In this document: positions 25,212 to 34,059 of the stretch, one piece after another
Position numbering within the stretch: position 1 is the first letter of the stretch
How the letters are laid out: each line of letters starts with the position of its first letter
Assembly (NCBI RefSeq): GCF_024397855.1
Contig: NZ_CP073343.1
Span: 2,604,001-2,668,000 of the forward strand
Direction: 5' to 3'
DNA: 64,000 nucleotides
Origin: Marinomonas rhizomae
GTDB taxonomy: Bacteria > Pseudomonadota > Gammaproteobacteria > Pseudomonadales > Marinomonadaceae
The notes under the pieces: model-generated
Database searches by the model: none
What the model was told of the DNA's origin: nothing
Seen by the model: only the letters and a program-made list of their open reading frames with translations
Translations under genes and position numbers: made by a program

Positions 25212-27191
25212 TTAGCTTTTTAGATTATGGTCCTTCAAATAACTAAGAAAATCATCACTGGATAGAGGTTTAGAGAATAAATAGCCTTGTACTTCTTGGC
25301 AATCGTAGCCATTTAGTGCATCAACTTGCGATCTCTCTTCGACCCCCTCTGCGATCACCTTCAAATTCAAACCATTTGCCATGGCAATCGTGGCTTTTAC
25401 AATCGCATCATTGTCACAACCCTGCCCCAAATCTTGGATAAAGGAGCGATCTATTTTTAGCGTTTGAATGGGGAATTTTTTCAAGTAAGCCAGCGATGAA
25501 TACCCCGTACCAAAATCATCAATAGACAAGGTTAACCCTAGCTTACGGAAGCCATGTAGTTTTTCGATAGACTGCTGAGCATCGGCCATTAACATGCTTT
25601 CTGTTAATTCAAGCTCAAGGTATTCAGGATCCACGCCCGTCTCTTCTAGCGCTCGACGAACCATATCTACCAGATCGGCCTGCATAAATTGTCGACTAGA
25701 TAAATTAACCGATAACTTAATAGGATCCAAACCGGCCTCACGCCATTCTTGTAGCTGGCGACAAGCTCTACGAATCACCCACTCGCCCAAAGGAAGGATC
25801 AAGCCACTTTCTTCCGCTAAAGGTATAAATTGATCTGGGCTGATCATCCCAAGCTCTGGATGAACCCAGCGTATCAAAGCTTCTGCGCCTACAACGATTT
25901 CTTCTGGAAGTTGAATCTTCGGCTGATAATGAAGAATGAACTGTTCCTCTTCTATCGCCTTTCGCAAACCACCACCTAATGTCAGGTGTGCATTGATATT
26001 CTCGGCCATATGATCTTCATAAACACAATACATATTGTGTCCAATAGATTTGGCTCGATACATGGCCGCATCAGCGTTTTTGAGCAAATTATCAATGTCA
26101 TCAGCATGTTGAGGATAACTTGCGATACCAATACTCGCCGTAATCATCATTTCCATTTTAGCCACAGGATAAGTATTACTGGCATTTTGCATGATACTCT
26201 TAGCAATGCTTTCCAGCTCTTCAATGGCATCCGTGTTTTCCAGTACCACCACAAATTCATCGCCACCTAATCGGTACAAACAAGCACCAGAGGGAATACT
26301 GTCTTTAATACGCTCTGCAACTCGCTGAATAAGCTCATCACCCACTCGATGTCCAAAGTTATCATTAATAACCTTGAAGCCATCTAAATCTAAATACAAG
26401 AGACCAAATTGGCGATTGCGCTTGCGAGCATTTAACAAAGCACTTTCTAACTGTTGATACAGCAAGTTCCGATTCGGTAAGTTAGTTAAACCATCGTAAT
26501 TATTAAGCCGATACAAGGCGACTTCATGGTCTCTCTCTTCTTGAATATCATGAGTCAACAAATAAACAGCATTGGTCGTCGACTGATAAGACACTTCTAT
26601 TTTGTGCCAACGAACGCCGCTCTTTGTAGAAAGCCTTATCTCTTGAGACAAAGACTCCTTTTTGGCTAAACGGTTAATAAAGCTATTGGCAGCACCCGAT
26701 ACAGCAAATAAATCTCTGACATGCTCTATCTCGCCAAATTGCTCATTAAAACGCACACTGGATTCTAAGTAAGCGCCAGAAGGCTCAAAGACGGCAAAAG
26801 ATAAACTCGTAAATTGTGAAAGAAGACCAGAACTAGCGCTTTCAATGAAAGCACCGGGAGAAGAAACGGGATGTGCTTCAACTAACAAACCTTTACGCGC
26901 ACCACCTAAAGAAATGACCGATCCATAAACGTTATATTTTGAAGCATCTTTTGCTACGAATGGCCATTTAAATGGCAGACTTTCACCGATATCGAGGTCT
27001 TCTAAATACAAAGACAAGCGATCTTTTAACTCAGGCCCAATCACACGCTGACCAGATTTAATGTCACTCAAAGAGTCCATTAATAGAGCTTCTGCCGCTT
27101 TATTACACCATGGCACACTGCATTGTTCTATGTCTATAATCCAAGCAGCCAATGGCATTTTACGATGCAGCAATGTAGATAAATCGGTCAT
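25212..27191 (-). CDS. PAS-GGDEF-EAL cyclic di-GMP signalling protein
   Basis: A 659-residue protein with no membrane segment. Two PAS-like sensor regions occupy about 1-110 and 120-225. The GGDEF domain carries an intact GGDEF at 309-313 in RLGGDEFVV. The EAL domain has EAL at 437-439 (AEALIRWVHP), NLSSRQF, ELELTES and DDFGTGYSSL (558-567), so it probably degrades cyclic di-GMP; both activities may exist. An allosteric I-site RxxD before GGDEF is not evident. Single gene by context. Confidence 0.92.
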   Translation of the reverse strand: MTDLSTLLHRKMPLAAWIIDIEQCSVPWCNKAAEALLMDSLSDIKSGQRVIGPELKDRLSLYLEDLDIGESLPFKWPFVAKDASKYNVYGSVISLGGARKGLLVEAHPVSSPGAFIESASSGLLSQFTSLSFAVFEPSGAYLESSVRFNEQFGEIEHVRDLFAVSGAANSFINRLAKKESLSQEIRLSTKSGVRWHKIEVSYQSTTNAVYLLTHDIQEERDHEVALYRLNNYDGLTNLPNRNLLYQQLESALLNARKRNRQFGLLYLDLDGFKVINDNFGHRVGDELIQRVAERIKDSIPSGACLYRLGGDEFVVVLENTDAIEELESIAKSIMQNASNTYPVAKMEMMITASIGIASYPQHADDIDNLLKNADAAMYRAKSIGHNMYCVYEDHMAENINAHLTLGGGLRKAIEEEQFILHYQPKIQLPEEIVVGAEALIRWVHPELGMISPDQFIPLAEESGLILPLGEWVIRRACRQLQEWREAGLDPIKLSVNLSSRQFMQADLVDMVRRALEETGVDPEYLELELTESMLMADAQQSIEKLHGFRKLGLTLSIDDFGTGYSSLAYLKKFPIQTLKIDRSFIQDLGQGCDNDAIVKATIAMANGLNLKVIAEGVEERSQVDALNGYDCQEVQGYLFSKPLSSDDFLSYLKDHNLKS

Positions 27192-27258
27192 GTGTTTTTG
27201 GTACTACTAATAATAAAATACAGTTGATACATTTTGAAATTAAGTTCTGTCGAAACTA

Positions 27259-28122
27259 TCACCATGAGTCCGGCACAATAAACACATATTTATGCGTTTG
27301 ATCAATTTTATAAAGAGTCGACATGAGAAAAATATGTCGAGGACGATCATCAAGTAGGAAATCGCCTACGAGATTGTAGGCAGATTGCAGAGAATTGAAA
27401 GAAAAATTATCACTAATATTAGGCACAGACAACCAATGAGGCTTTTGTAAGATTAAATAGCCCTCAAAAAATGGCATCAGCAAATCCACATTGGACACAC
27501 GAATCCAACCACCACGCTCATCGTTTTTAAGCCAAGCGTTAATGTCTTCTTTGCTATTCAACGCAGAATATAACCGACCAAAAACCAACAGGTTAGAAAC
27601 AGGCTGTCGACCTTTCGCCAGCTCGCTAATCGCAGACAAACCTTCTTCTGTTTGTAAAATCTGTAACTGATGCTCTCGGGCTCTCGTAATTTTTTTTAAT
27701 AAGCTGTCATTTTTGTTCGGACCAATCCAATCATGAGGATAAAGATCCGGCCTTTCTAAATAAAACTTAATAGCAATTTCGAATTGATGAAGCTCACCGT
27801 CTGGCGTCTCCACCAGCATATCCACTTCACCGAACGTCTTGCCGTCACTTTCAATCTGAAAGTGCTCCAAGTGTATTTTCAAATGCGACAAATGCTCTAT
27901 CGCAAAGGAAAATAAGGTCTCAAAGTAGCTACCAAGAAAGTGCGACTTACAAGCCGCCATCGCAGCAACAAGAGACTCAGGATCACGGTCCAACAATAAC
28001 AAACGCTCATTTATATCGACAACCCAATAAGGCTGAAGATCAAAATCACGCTCGATATAATGCCCTTCCACCAGCCAAGCAAGATCTTTGACTAATGGAT
28101 GATAAAGCGGCTTAACAATCAC
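27259..28122 (-). CDS. DUF1853 family protein, possible PD-(D/E)xK nuclease-like fold
   Basis: A 287-residue protein of unknown function resembling the DUF1853 family. The central part, FGEVDMLVETPDGELHQFEI followed by AIKFYL, contains Glu/Asp-Asp-Glu-x-x-Lys spacing reminiscent of restriction-like nucleases. This is suggestive only. HDWIGPNKNDSLLKKI is another conserved-looking segment. It overlaps yqcC by four bases (ATGA), so the two form an operon. No signal peptide. Confidence 0.75.
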   Translation of the reverse strand: MIVKPLYHPLVKDLAWLVEGHYIERDFDLQPYWVVDINERLLLLDRDPESLVAAMAACKSHFLGSYFETLFSFAIEHLSHLKIHLEHFQIESDGKTFGEVDMLVETPDGELHQFEIAIKFYLERPDLYPHDWIGPNKNDSLLKKITRAREHQLQILQTEEGLSAISELAKGRQPVSNLLVFGRLYSALNSKEDINAWLKNDERGGWIRVSNVDLLMPFFEGYLILQKPHWLSVPNISDNFSFNSLQSAYNLVGDFLLDDRPRHIFLMSTLYKIDQTHKYVFIVPDSW

Positions 28123-28460
28123 AAATCACCACTTAAATGCCGATCAATACTATTTAAACAGGTGACAATATGATGAACTTTAGACTGAGGCTTATCATTA
28201 AACGCCTCTTCCGCCATGGGCGAAATATGGCAGCGTACAGGCAAATCACTCCCCGTCGCCAACATCATCTTAAATCGTTCTATCATCACAAAGCGCAACC
28301 ACTGCTCAAACCTCATTGTATCAAGACAAAAAGGCTCTGAACTTTGTAGCGCCTCGTTAGATGGAACCTCACATTCCCAAACATCACAATCTTGCATTGC
28401 CATTTGCAAGTCCATCAATAAATCAGCCAACACATGATGGGCAGAAAAGGCTTTTTTCAA
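28119..28460 (-). CDS. yqcC: YqcC family protein (DUF446)
   Basis: A 113-residue, mostly helical cytosolic protein. LLMDLQMAMQDCDVWE, SEPFCLDTMRFEQWLRFVMI and LPVRCHISPMAEEAF fit the YqcC family, whose function is unknown; in many gammaproteobacteria it neighbours truC. Here it precedes the DUF1853 gene with a four-base overlap. Confidence 0.85.
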   Translation of the reverse strand: MKKAFSAHHVLADLLMDLQMAMQDCDVWECEVPSNEALQSSEPFCLDTMRFEQWLRFVMIERFKMMLATGSDLPVRCHISPMAEEAFNDKPQSKVHHIVTCLNSIDRHLSGDL

Positions 28461-28570
28461 CCTGATTTCTCCTATGAAAAACGGTAAGATAGCGCAAATT
28501 TAAACATTAAAGCATACCGATAAACACACATAATAAGGTCTTTATCGGCAACAAGAGCCAAAACTTTACC

Positions 28571-29656
28571 ATGAACAAAATCGAATCTCTCTCTGACTTA
28601 TTTGATATGGTCGGTTGTGATGTAAGTTACTACGACCTCGGTCGCAACATTACCAAAATCACACCCCAACAAGCGGTTCAATTCGACCGCAAGCAACAAG
28701 CCTACCCTTTTCCATTTCGCCAACACGCTTGGTTAGCCTGCTTATTAAACATGGGAAGCGAACAAGGTAAAAAAGCCAAAAAAGAAGACATCATTGATCA
28801 GGGTGTGATTTGGTTTATTAAATTACCACTAGACGAAGCCGGCTGCCTAAACCTAGGCACACGTGACCATTTCATCAAAAGCATCGTCGATAAAATACTC
28901 CATAAAGGCGAAGAAGCAGGTTTATCAGAAGCCCTTGAAGACAACCCTTATGCCTTCAAACCTGATCAAGAACGCATGGCAAGCCTACACGCCATTCTAG
29001 GTAAGAACCTACACAAAGCCCCATCGCACTACTTTGACGACGTAGTAAAGTACTTATCATCAGACCTAACTGCAGACGACAACAGCTGGCAGACGCTTGG
29101 ACTACAAGGCATTGCCGAACTTGCCGCCAGAGTAGACGAAAGCAAATACGAAACACTCATTCAAAAAGCCATTCACCAAGCTGCTAACCCCGTGGTTAGC
29201 CCTTTATGCCATGCTCTTGAGCATGAAGTTCTATCTAGCCAACTTCAAGCTACTTTGATTGAGAAACTACAAACCGAGCAAGATGCTCTTATGCAAGCAA
29301 GCTACCTGCGTGCCCTATCCAGAGCCGATTTAAACGACACACTATTACTGCCGTTGTTTGGATTACTTGGCAGCCTAACCGAATGTAAAAACGATGATCT
29401 TCACCCTATCGCCGCCCTTGCTGCAAAATGCCCCCATTGGTTAGGCCAAAATTCGCAGCTACTGCGCATCATCATGGAAAAATTGGCACACCGAGAAGAC
29501 GGCTACATCGCCTTCAAACAAATCGCCGCCGAACTCAGCCAACACCCAGAAGCCAAACAACCACTTTGGGCATTACTGCGCAGCGGACACGCCAGCCCAC
29601 AACTGGCCCAAGCCGTGAGTTACCTATTTACGCAAACACCAAAATCAGTGCAGTGA
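28571..29656 (+). CDS. DUF3549 family protein
   Basis: A 361-residue, leucine- and alanine-rich helical protein that I place in DUF3549 from its start (IESLSDLFDMVGCDVSYYDLGR and ITPQQAVQFD) and PFPFRQHAWLACLL. The second half looks like a series of helical repeats. No known reaction. No signal peptide or membrane segment. It diverges from yqcC across a 110-base gap. Confidence 0.75.
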   Translation: MNKIESLSDLFDMVGCDVSYYDLGRNITKITPQQAVQFDRKQQAYPFPFRQHAWLACLLNMGSEQGKKAKKEDIIDQGVIWFIKLPLDEAGCLNLGTRDHFIKSIVDKILHKGEEAGLSEALEDNPYAFKPDQERMASLHAILGKNLHKAPSHYFDDVVKYLSSDLTADDNSWQTLGLQGIAELAARVDESKYETLIQKAIHQAANPVVSPLCHALEHEVLSSQLQATLIEKLQTEQDALMQASYLRALSRADLNDTLLLPLFGLLGSLTECKNDDLHPIAALAAKCPHWLGQNSQLLRIIMEKLAHREDGYIAFKQIAAELSQHPEAKQPLWALLRSGHASPQLAQAVSYLFTQTPKSVQ

Positions 29657-29684
29657 TTCGGAAGAGTTAACATTGCGATAACCT

Positions 29685-29727
29685 GAGTCTGGAGTGTTTG
29701 AAATGAACAACCCAGACTCTGGTTTTT
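29685..29727. terminator. Convergent terminator, member of a repeated hairpin pair
   Basis: GAGTCTGG at 29685-29692 pairs with CCAGACTC at 29712-29719, followed by a T-run. It closes DUF3549 and the convergent TetR gene. Its sequence resembles the terminator at 31402-31447 through the loop as well as the stem. Confidence 0.7.
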
Positions 29728-29736
29728 AACATAGTC

Positions 29737-30345
29737 CTACTTCAATATTGAAAGAGCAGCCACGAGTATTTTCTGAACCATCTGCGGATCTTCACCGCGC
29801 GCCACCTGAGACGAAGCGTTACTTAGCTGTGCATCGATATAAGTAGCGGCAAATTCTGACGACATCTCTGCAGAAAACTCACCTTTAGCCTTTGAACGCT
29901 CTACCCATTTTTGAAAAGTAACAAGACCCTGCTCTTCAAGAAAGTCTACCTGCGCTCGAGTCGCTTCACCCAAATGCGTTCGTGATTCACGCATTTTTAT
30001 AAAAAGACAGCCATTTGGAGATTCATCATGACAACTAACTGAAGCGGCAAACGATATAAGGTTATCAAGAGCCTCTCTAAATGGAACGTCACTATTCAGC
30101 ATCTGCTGCACCGGGCTTAAAATTTGTTCCTGATATCTGATAAGAACAGCCTTCATCAACCCATCTTCATTTGAAAACTCACGATAAAGGCCTGGCTTTG
30201 ATACACCCGATCTCCTGCAAATTTCATTAAGAGACAAATTGGCTATGTTCTCTTTCCAATAAGAATTCATTGCCACATCTAAAACATGATCGCGATCTAG
30301 GGTCTTTGGTCGCCCCCTTGAAGGCTTAATTGAATCTAAACTCAT
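29737..30345 (-). CDS. TetR-family transcriptional regulator
   Basis: A 202-residue repressor. The N-terminal helix-turn-helix (residues about 15-60) includes LSLNEICRRSGVSKPGLYREF. The C-terminal ligand domain includes SCHDESPNGCLFIKMRES, close to the pattern seen in TetR proteins of the AcrR/oxidative or aldehyde-sensing type. It diverges from an SDR gene, and palindromes of identical type lie near both start codons, so it very likely represses the SDR gene and itself. Confidence 0.9.
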   Translation of the reverse strand: MSLDSIKPSRGRPKTLDRDHVLDVAMNSYWKENIANLSLNEICRRSGVSKPGLYREFSNEDGLMKAVLIRYQEQILSPVQQMLNSDVPFREALDNLISFAASVSCHDESPNGCLFIKMRESRTHLGEATRAQVDFLEEQGLVTFQKWVERSKAKGEFSAEMSSEFAATYIDAQLSNASSQVARGEDPQMVQKILVAALSILK

Positions 30346-30350
30346 TTTAA

Positions 30351-30362
30351 TACCGCCTAGTA
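30351..30362. promoter_or_regulatory. TetR operator candidate 1
   Basis: TACCGCCTAGTA, six bases upstream of the TetR start codon. It differs from the second site at two positions; both fit the family pattern of short GC-centred palindromes. Confidence 0.5.
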
Positions 30363-30397
30363 TTTTAATTTGACATACTAATCTTTTGCGCTTATTA

Positions 30398-30409
30398 TAC
30401 CGTCTGGTA
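30398..30409. promoter_or_regulatory. TetR operator candidate 2
   Basis: TACCGTCTGGTA, 32 bases before the SDR start codon. ACC...GGT arms make a near-perfect palindrome, matching the copy at 30351-30362. Confidence 0.55.
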
Positions 30410-30440
30410 CTTAATTAGCAAATCGAATAGGAAAGAAAAA

Positions 30441-31322
30441 ATGAGCAATACAAAAAAAAGCATCGTTATTACAGGAAGCAGCAGTGGCTTTGGTCAAAAA
30501 TCAGTAAAAGATTTTGCAGATAAAGGCTATCAAGTGTTCGCCACCATGCGAGGCCCAGAAGGCAAAAACGCTGGGGTTAAAGCCGAATTAGAAGCCTATA
30601 GTGACTCTGTCCATGTTGTTGATATGGATGTTACCAACGACGAATCAGTCAAAAACGCCATTGCGAGCGTACTAAATAAAGCCGGAAAAATTGATGTTTT
30701 GCTAAACAATGCGGGCGTAATGTATCTTGGTATTACCGAAGCATTTAGTATTGACCAAGCTCGCGAGCAAATGGAAACCAACTACTATGGCGCTATGCGC
30801 ACTATTCTGGCCGTTTTACCTGCGATGCGTGACGCTAAGTCTGGCCTTATCATCAACACCTCATCCATGGTTGGCCAAATTTCGGCTCCGTATTTCTCTA
30901 CCTACGCCGCGACCAAACATGCTTTAGAAGGCTACCTTCAAGGTTTACGCTACGAAGTAGCACCATTCGGTATCGATGTCGCCATCGTACAACCTGGCCC
31001 ATTCCCAACAGGTTTAAGCGCATCAGGACAACAACCATCTCGTACAGACATACTGGACAGCTACGGTGAATTGGCAAACATCCCTGCCGCCATGTTCGAA
31101 GAATTCGGTAAATTTATGCAGAGTGATCAAGCACCTAATCCACAAATGGTAGTAGATGCTTATTTAGCCCTAGCAGACATGCCTGCAGGTAAGCGCCCAA
31201 CACGCACACCTGTTGGCTTGGTTTGGGGGGTTGATGAAATTAACGCCGCTAAACAACCTGTCCAAGACCGTGTTTTAACAGAAATGCAACTAGACAAAGT
31301 TCTAGGCGGCGCTGACGTATAA
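30441..31322 (+). CDS. Short-chain dehydrogenase/reductase
   Basis: A 293-residue NAD(P)-dependent oxidoreductase. The cofactor site is ITGSSSGFGQKSV, followed by NNAGVMYLG, catalytic serine in INTSSMVG and the YAATK dyad (Tyr and Lys in STYAATKHALEGY). The classical family length is about 250; the extra C-terminal part contains a substrate cap. An AGGAAAG site precedes the ATG. It is divergently controlled by the TetR protein. The substrate is unknown. Confidence 0.92.
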   Translation: MSNTKKSIVITGSSSGFGQKSVKDFADKGYQVFATMRGPEGKNAGVKAELEAYSDSVHVVDMDVTNDESVKNAIASVLNKAGKIDVLLNNAGVMYLGITEAFSIDQAREQMETNYYGAMRTILAVLPAMRDAKSGLIINTSSMVGQISAPYFSTYAATKHALEGYLQGLRYEVAPFGIDVAIVQPGPFPTGLSASGQQPSRTDILDSYGELANIPAAMFEEFGKFMQSDQAPNPQMVVDAYLALADMPAGKRPTRTPVGLVWGVDEINAAKQPVQDRVLTEMQLDKVLGGADV

Positions 31323-31333
31323 TATTCGTCACC

Positions 31334-31361
31334 AGAGGCAAACAAGACTTTGCCTCTTTTT
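31334..31361 (+). terminator. Terminator of the SDR gene
   Basis: AGAGGCAAA-caagac-TTTGCCTCT (31334-31357) followed by a T-run, twelve bases beyond the SDR stop codon. Confidence 0.8.
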
Positions 31362-31401
31362 AGACCAGCATCAAGTGAATGTCGTGTTTGAGAGATAAAT
31401 T

Positions 31402-31447
31402 AGAGTCTGAGTGTCTGAATTTAAACATGCTGCAGACTCTTTTTTTA
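31402..31447. terminator. Terminator after brnA, second of a repeated hairpin pair
   Basis: AGAGTCTG at 31402-31409 pairs with CAGACTCT at 31433-31440, then T7 on the plus strand. Shares GAGTCTG, AGTGT, TGAA and AACA segments with 29685-29727. Confidence 0.65.
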
Positions 31448-31464
31448 GGATGTATAAAAATGGC

Positions 31465-31566
31465 TTATGCCACTCCATCTTCATCAAGCCTTATCGTGAC
31501 CTGCTTCTTAAGCTTTTTTGCGTAAGGATTTTTGACTGAATTTGAAAAATCATAATGATCACGCAT
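31465..31566 (-). pseudogene. brnA: Truncated BrnA-family antitoxin
   Basis: Thirty-three codons from an ATG that overlaps the brnT stop by eight bases. The peptide opens MRDHYDFSNSVKNPYAKKLK and continues KQVTIRLDEDGVA, which is the usual BrnA start (YDFS, NPYAK, KQVTIRLDED), but a stop follows where the ribbon-helix-helix helices should begin. Full-length BrnA is roughly two to three times longer. No continuation is seen in the other frames. The antitoxin is probably non-functional, or only a short neutralising peptide remains. Confidence 0.7.
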
Positions 31567-31852
31567 AGCGATAATCCTCATATATCTTACGCTCTTGTTT
31601 GCCTGCTTTACGTGCAGAAATTATACGAATGCTTTCCGCTTCTCTTATGCAATGACAAACAACGAGTAAGTTAGATTCTATACTTGTACCAAGTGGCAAA
31701 AAGCGATCTTCATCTTGCGAGTGATCTGGATCGCCAATTAATCGCGCATACTCATCTGTAAACACAGTCTTTGCCTCATCAAAAGAGACACCGTGCTTCT
31801 GTATGTTTGATACACTTTTGTCGAAATTCCATTCGAATTTTAAGTCATCCAT
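31559..31852 (-). CDS. brnT: BrnT-family ribonuclease toxin (DUF497)
   Basis: A 97-residue RelE-fold toxin that would cleave RNA. FEWNFDKSVSNIQKHGVSFDEA with TVFTDEYARLIGDPDHSQDEDRF (read in two parts) is the family signature, followed by the basic RIISARKAGKQERKIYE segment carrying the catalytic-type arginines. GTG at 31855 is also in frame. The toxin looks intact while the overlapping antitoxin is cut short, so the toxin may be inactive, unexpressed, or neutralised by another protein. Confidence 0.88.
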   Translation of the reverse strand: MDDLKFEWNFDKSVSNIQKHGVSFDEAKTVFTDEYARLIGDPDHSQDEDRFLPLGTSIESNLLVVCHCIREAESIRIISARKAGKQERKIYEDYRYA

Positions 31853-32034
31853 CACTTACATTGTAGTTACGTTGTAATTATATGCAAGAGATAGGGTTTA
31901 TCAGAAATTGAAGCCCTAGGTGGACGACTAACTTTAATTTTGGAGGTAAATGAATTGGAGGCAGAGAAAGAGTACGGGGAGGTTCACCTGACCGCATATC
32001 TCAAAGTTCTGATATTAGCTCTTCATAAGCACAA

Positions 32035-32283
32035 CTAGATCACTGAAAAAACAACTCGCTCATTATCTGCAACGTCTACCAAATCAAGAATAATCCCATT
32101 GTAATCAGGGTTTAACACGGCAGAAAGTAACACCTCTAGCTGATCCCCATTTTCATCGAACTTAGACATGAATTTTTTAGGTAGTAACGTCAGTATAGAT
32201 TTTACCAACGCAGTAGGAACGGACATTGAATCTATTAACTCCCCACTGTCGTGAGAAAATGTCTCAATTTTAAACATACGCAT
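32035..32283 (-). CDS. Small hypothetical protein
   Basis: An 82-residue acidic soluble protein I do not recognise. An AAGGAG site at a good distance from the ATG supports real translation. Composition is rich in Leu, Val and Asp with no motif. The adjacent 179 bases toward brnT hold nothing evident. It precedes, in transcription order after the DUF1993 gene, a separate start region of 71 bases. Confidence 0.55.
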   Translation of the reverse strand: MRMFKIETFSHDSGELIDSMSVPTALVKSILTLLPKKFMSKFDENGDQLEVLLSAVLNPDYNGIILDLVDVADNERVVFSVI

Positions 32284-32354
32284 TCAACACTCCTTGTCAA
32301 AAAACACGATGAATTTAGGTACTCAAAGGCGAATAGCTTTTCAGCCAGCCATGC

Positions 32355-32849
32355 TTAACTTCTTACAAAACTAAAACTAGCAGGATAAGAATGAAGACCA
32401 TCAAAATCCCCTTTACTCACCGGTACACCCTTGCTTTTAGCGATAGCGTAGACCATCCCCATATGAAAGAAGTAATTAGGCACAATGTATTGATGAATAA
32501 AGTCAGACTGACCCAGCTGTATTTCTGAGAAGCCAGCCTTATCGGTTATGACTTTACTATCATCAAGGTTATGAATTTCAGGAAGCTTTTCTAATAACTC
32601 TCTGGTTTCTATGATTTGACGAACGACGGCGGCTTTCCCCCGCTCATCAGACATCAATGAAATAGCGTCTTTCCCCAACAGCGGGTAATATCCCCTTAAC
32701 ACAAAATTGGCTGCAATTTTTGCGTTCATCTCAAGAGAAAACATATCATCCGTTAAAGACACAGAGAACAACTCAGGCGGGACTTTATTAACAATCGACT
32801 CCAACTGTAACAAATAGCCCTTGAATAATTGTTTAATGTTACTGCTCAT
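32355..32849 (-). CDS. DUF1993 domain protein
   Basis: A 164-residue helical protein. Placement in DUF1993 rests on SLEMNAKIAANFVLRGYYPL, YIVPNYFFHMGMVYAIAKSKG and the final KGDFDG, resembling DinB-like four-helix folds. Histidines such as that in FFHM could bind metal as in DinB proteins, but the full triad is not clear. GAGGGA precedes the ATG. Function unknown. Confidence 0.75.
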   Translation of the reverse strand: MSSNIKQLFKGYLLQLESIVNKVPPELFSVSLTDDMFSLEMNAKIAANFVLRGYYPLLGKDAISLMSDERGKAAVVRQIIETRELLEKLPEIHNLDDSKVITDKAGFSEIQLGQSDFIHQYIVPNYFFHMGMVYAIAKSKGVPVSKGDFDGLHSYPASFSFVRS

Positions 32850-33211
32850 TATTCCCTCTAAATCTCAATGATTGAGTATGGCCAAACAAACATTCGCCCA
32901 ACAGATCACTTAGGTCAAATGAGACGAGGAACGAGGCGTAATGTGACATGAAACACACCAACCTTAGCGCTACTCCACTTAAAAGAGAACACATCGTGAA
33001 GACTGACTTTTAAAACTATATTCGTAGGCTGACGCTTCGTTAAGAGACTACAAATTATTAGCTAAAATCAGCAAGCACGAGCTACGACTAACTGCTTGCC
33101 CTCATGTTTAACAGCTTGTCTAAAACCTTATAATAGAATGTATTTAACTTTATTACATTTCGTAAAATTGCATTCGCCATTACTTAGGGGCGAATACTAA
33201 ATCGAAAGCAT
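32850..33211. other. Gene-free stretch of 362 bases
   Basis: No ORF with a ribosome-binding site is seen. Near the right end, ATTCGCC (33172-33178) and GGCGAAT (33189-33195) form a hairpin followed by T-rich sequence on the minus strand, a plausible terminator for the next gene. Confidence 0.45.
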
Positions 33212-33988
33212 TTACCACTCCCCCGCATGACAACCTTTTTCATTACAATAAGTAAATTTTCCAGTTGTTTTTTTACCAGTCAACGACCAATTAGCTGTTA
33301 TTTTCACATCATTTTTGATGTATATCATATCTGCGGAACAACTAGGGTATTCAGTAAATGTTGCGCTAGAATTCTCTGTAGACCCAACACTTTCCGAGTG
33401 ATAATGTTCAGTGCCATCAGCACTTCTAGACCAAGAGGTTTCAGATCTCGAGCCATCATCGCCATAAAGGGTCATGGTACCATTCCAATAATTTGGTAAT
33501 TCAGTAGAAATGGTCATTTTTTTTCTTTTAGCGGTTCCTTCTGCAGCTCTTACTGATTGCGTCATAGTGTATTGCGTTGCGTTTTTCCATTTAGTTTCAA
33601 TGATAATTTGGCTACCATCAGAGCCCCACGTTTCATAATTACACTTATTGTCAATTGCAATCTCTTTATTGCAAAACCCTAATAACATAGGAGTAAAAGC
33701 AGTTTGAAGCTCTACAGCAATAATTCCTACTGATGTAAATGCATAAAGCATTTTATCCTTAGCAGAAACCTGATTCATTTTTTCATTAAAGCCTCCATCA
33801 TAAGATCTAAATGAATCCATCCGAACAAAAAGATCAGCTTCTTTTTTATCCGTTTCACTTTCAGTAACAATACAAGATTTACTTACCGTATTACCTTTGT
33901 TGGTATTTTTATCCACCGAGGATGTAGCATAAATATTAAATGTAAGAAAAACTAAACTAAAACCTAGAATTGTTTTGAAATTTTTCAT
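33212..33988 (-). CDS. Secreted protein of unknown function
   Basis: A 258-residue protein with a clear signal peptide (MKNFKTILGFSLVFLTFNIYA, cleavage near residue 21), hence periplasmic or exported. No lipobox. Six cysteines in the mature part (including KSC, GFCNKE, KCNYE, PSCSAD, YCNEKGCH) may form disulfides. Composition is Ser/Thr rich, beta-like. AGGAAG precedes the ATG. I do not recognise the family, and neighbouring genes give no clue. Confidence 0.6.
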   Translation of the reverse strand: MKNFKTILGFSLVFLTFNIYATSSVDKNTNKGNTVSKSCIVTESETDKKEADLFVRMDSFRSYDGGFNEKMNQVSAKDKMLYAFTSVGIIAVELQTAFTPMLLGFCNKEIAIDNKCNYETWGSDGSQIIIETKWKNATQYTMTQSVRAAEGTAKRKKMTISTELPNYWNGTMTLYGDDGSRSETSWSRSADGTEHYHSESVGSTENSSATFTEYPSCSADMIYIKNDVKITANWSLTGKKTTGKFTYCNEKGCHAGEW

Positions 33989-34059
33989 TTTATTGCTTCC
34001 TTTCTACCTATTCAAGTTGTGCACTTACTATATGAATCCAAGCTATATTAGTCAGTTAG

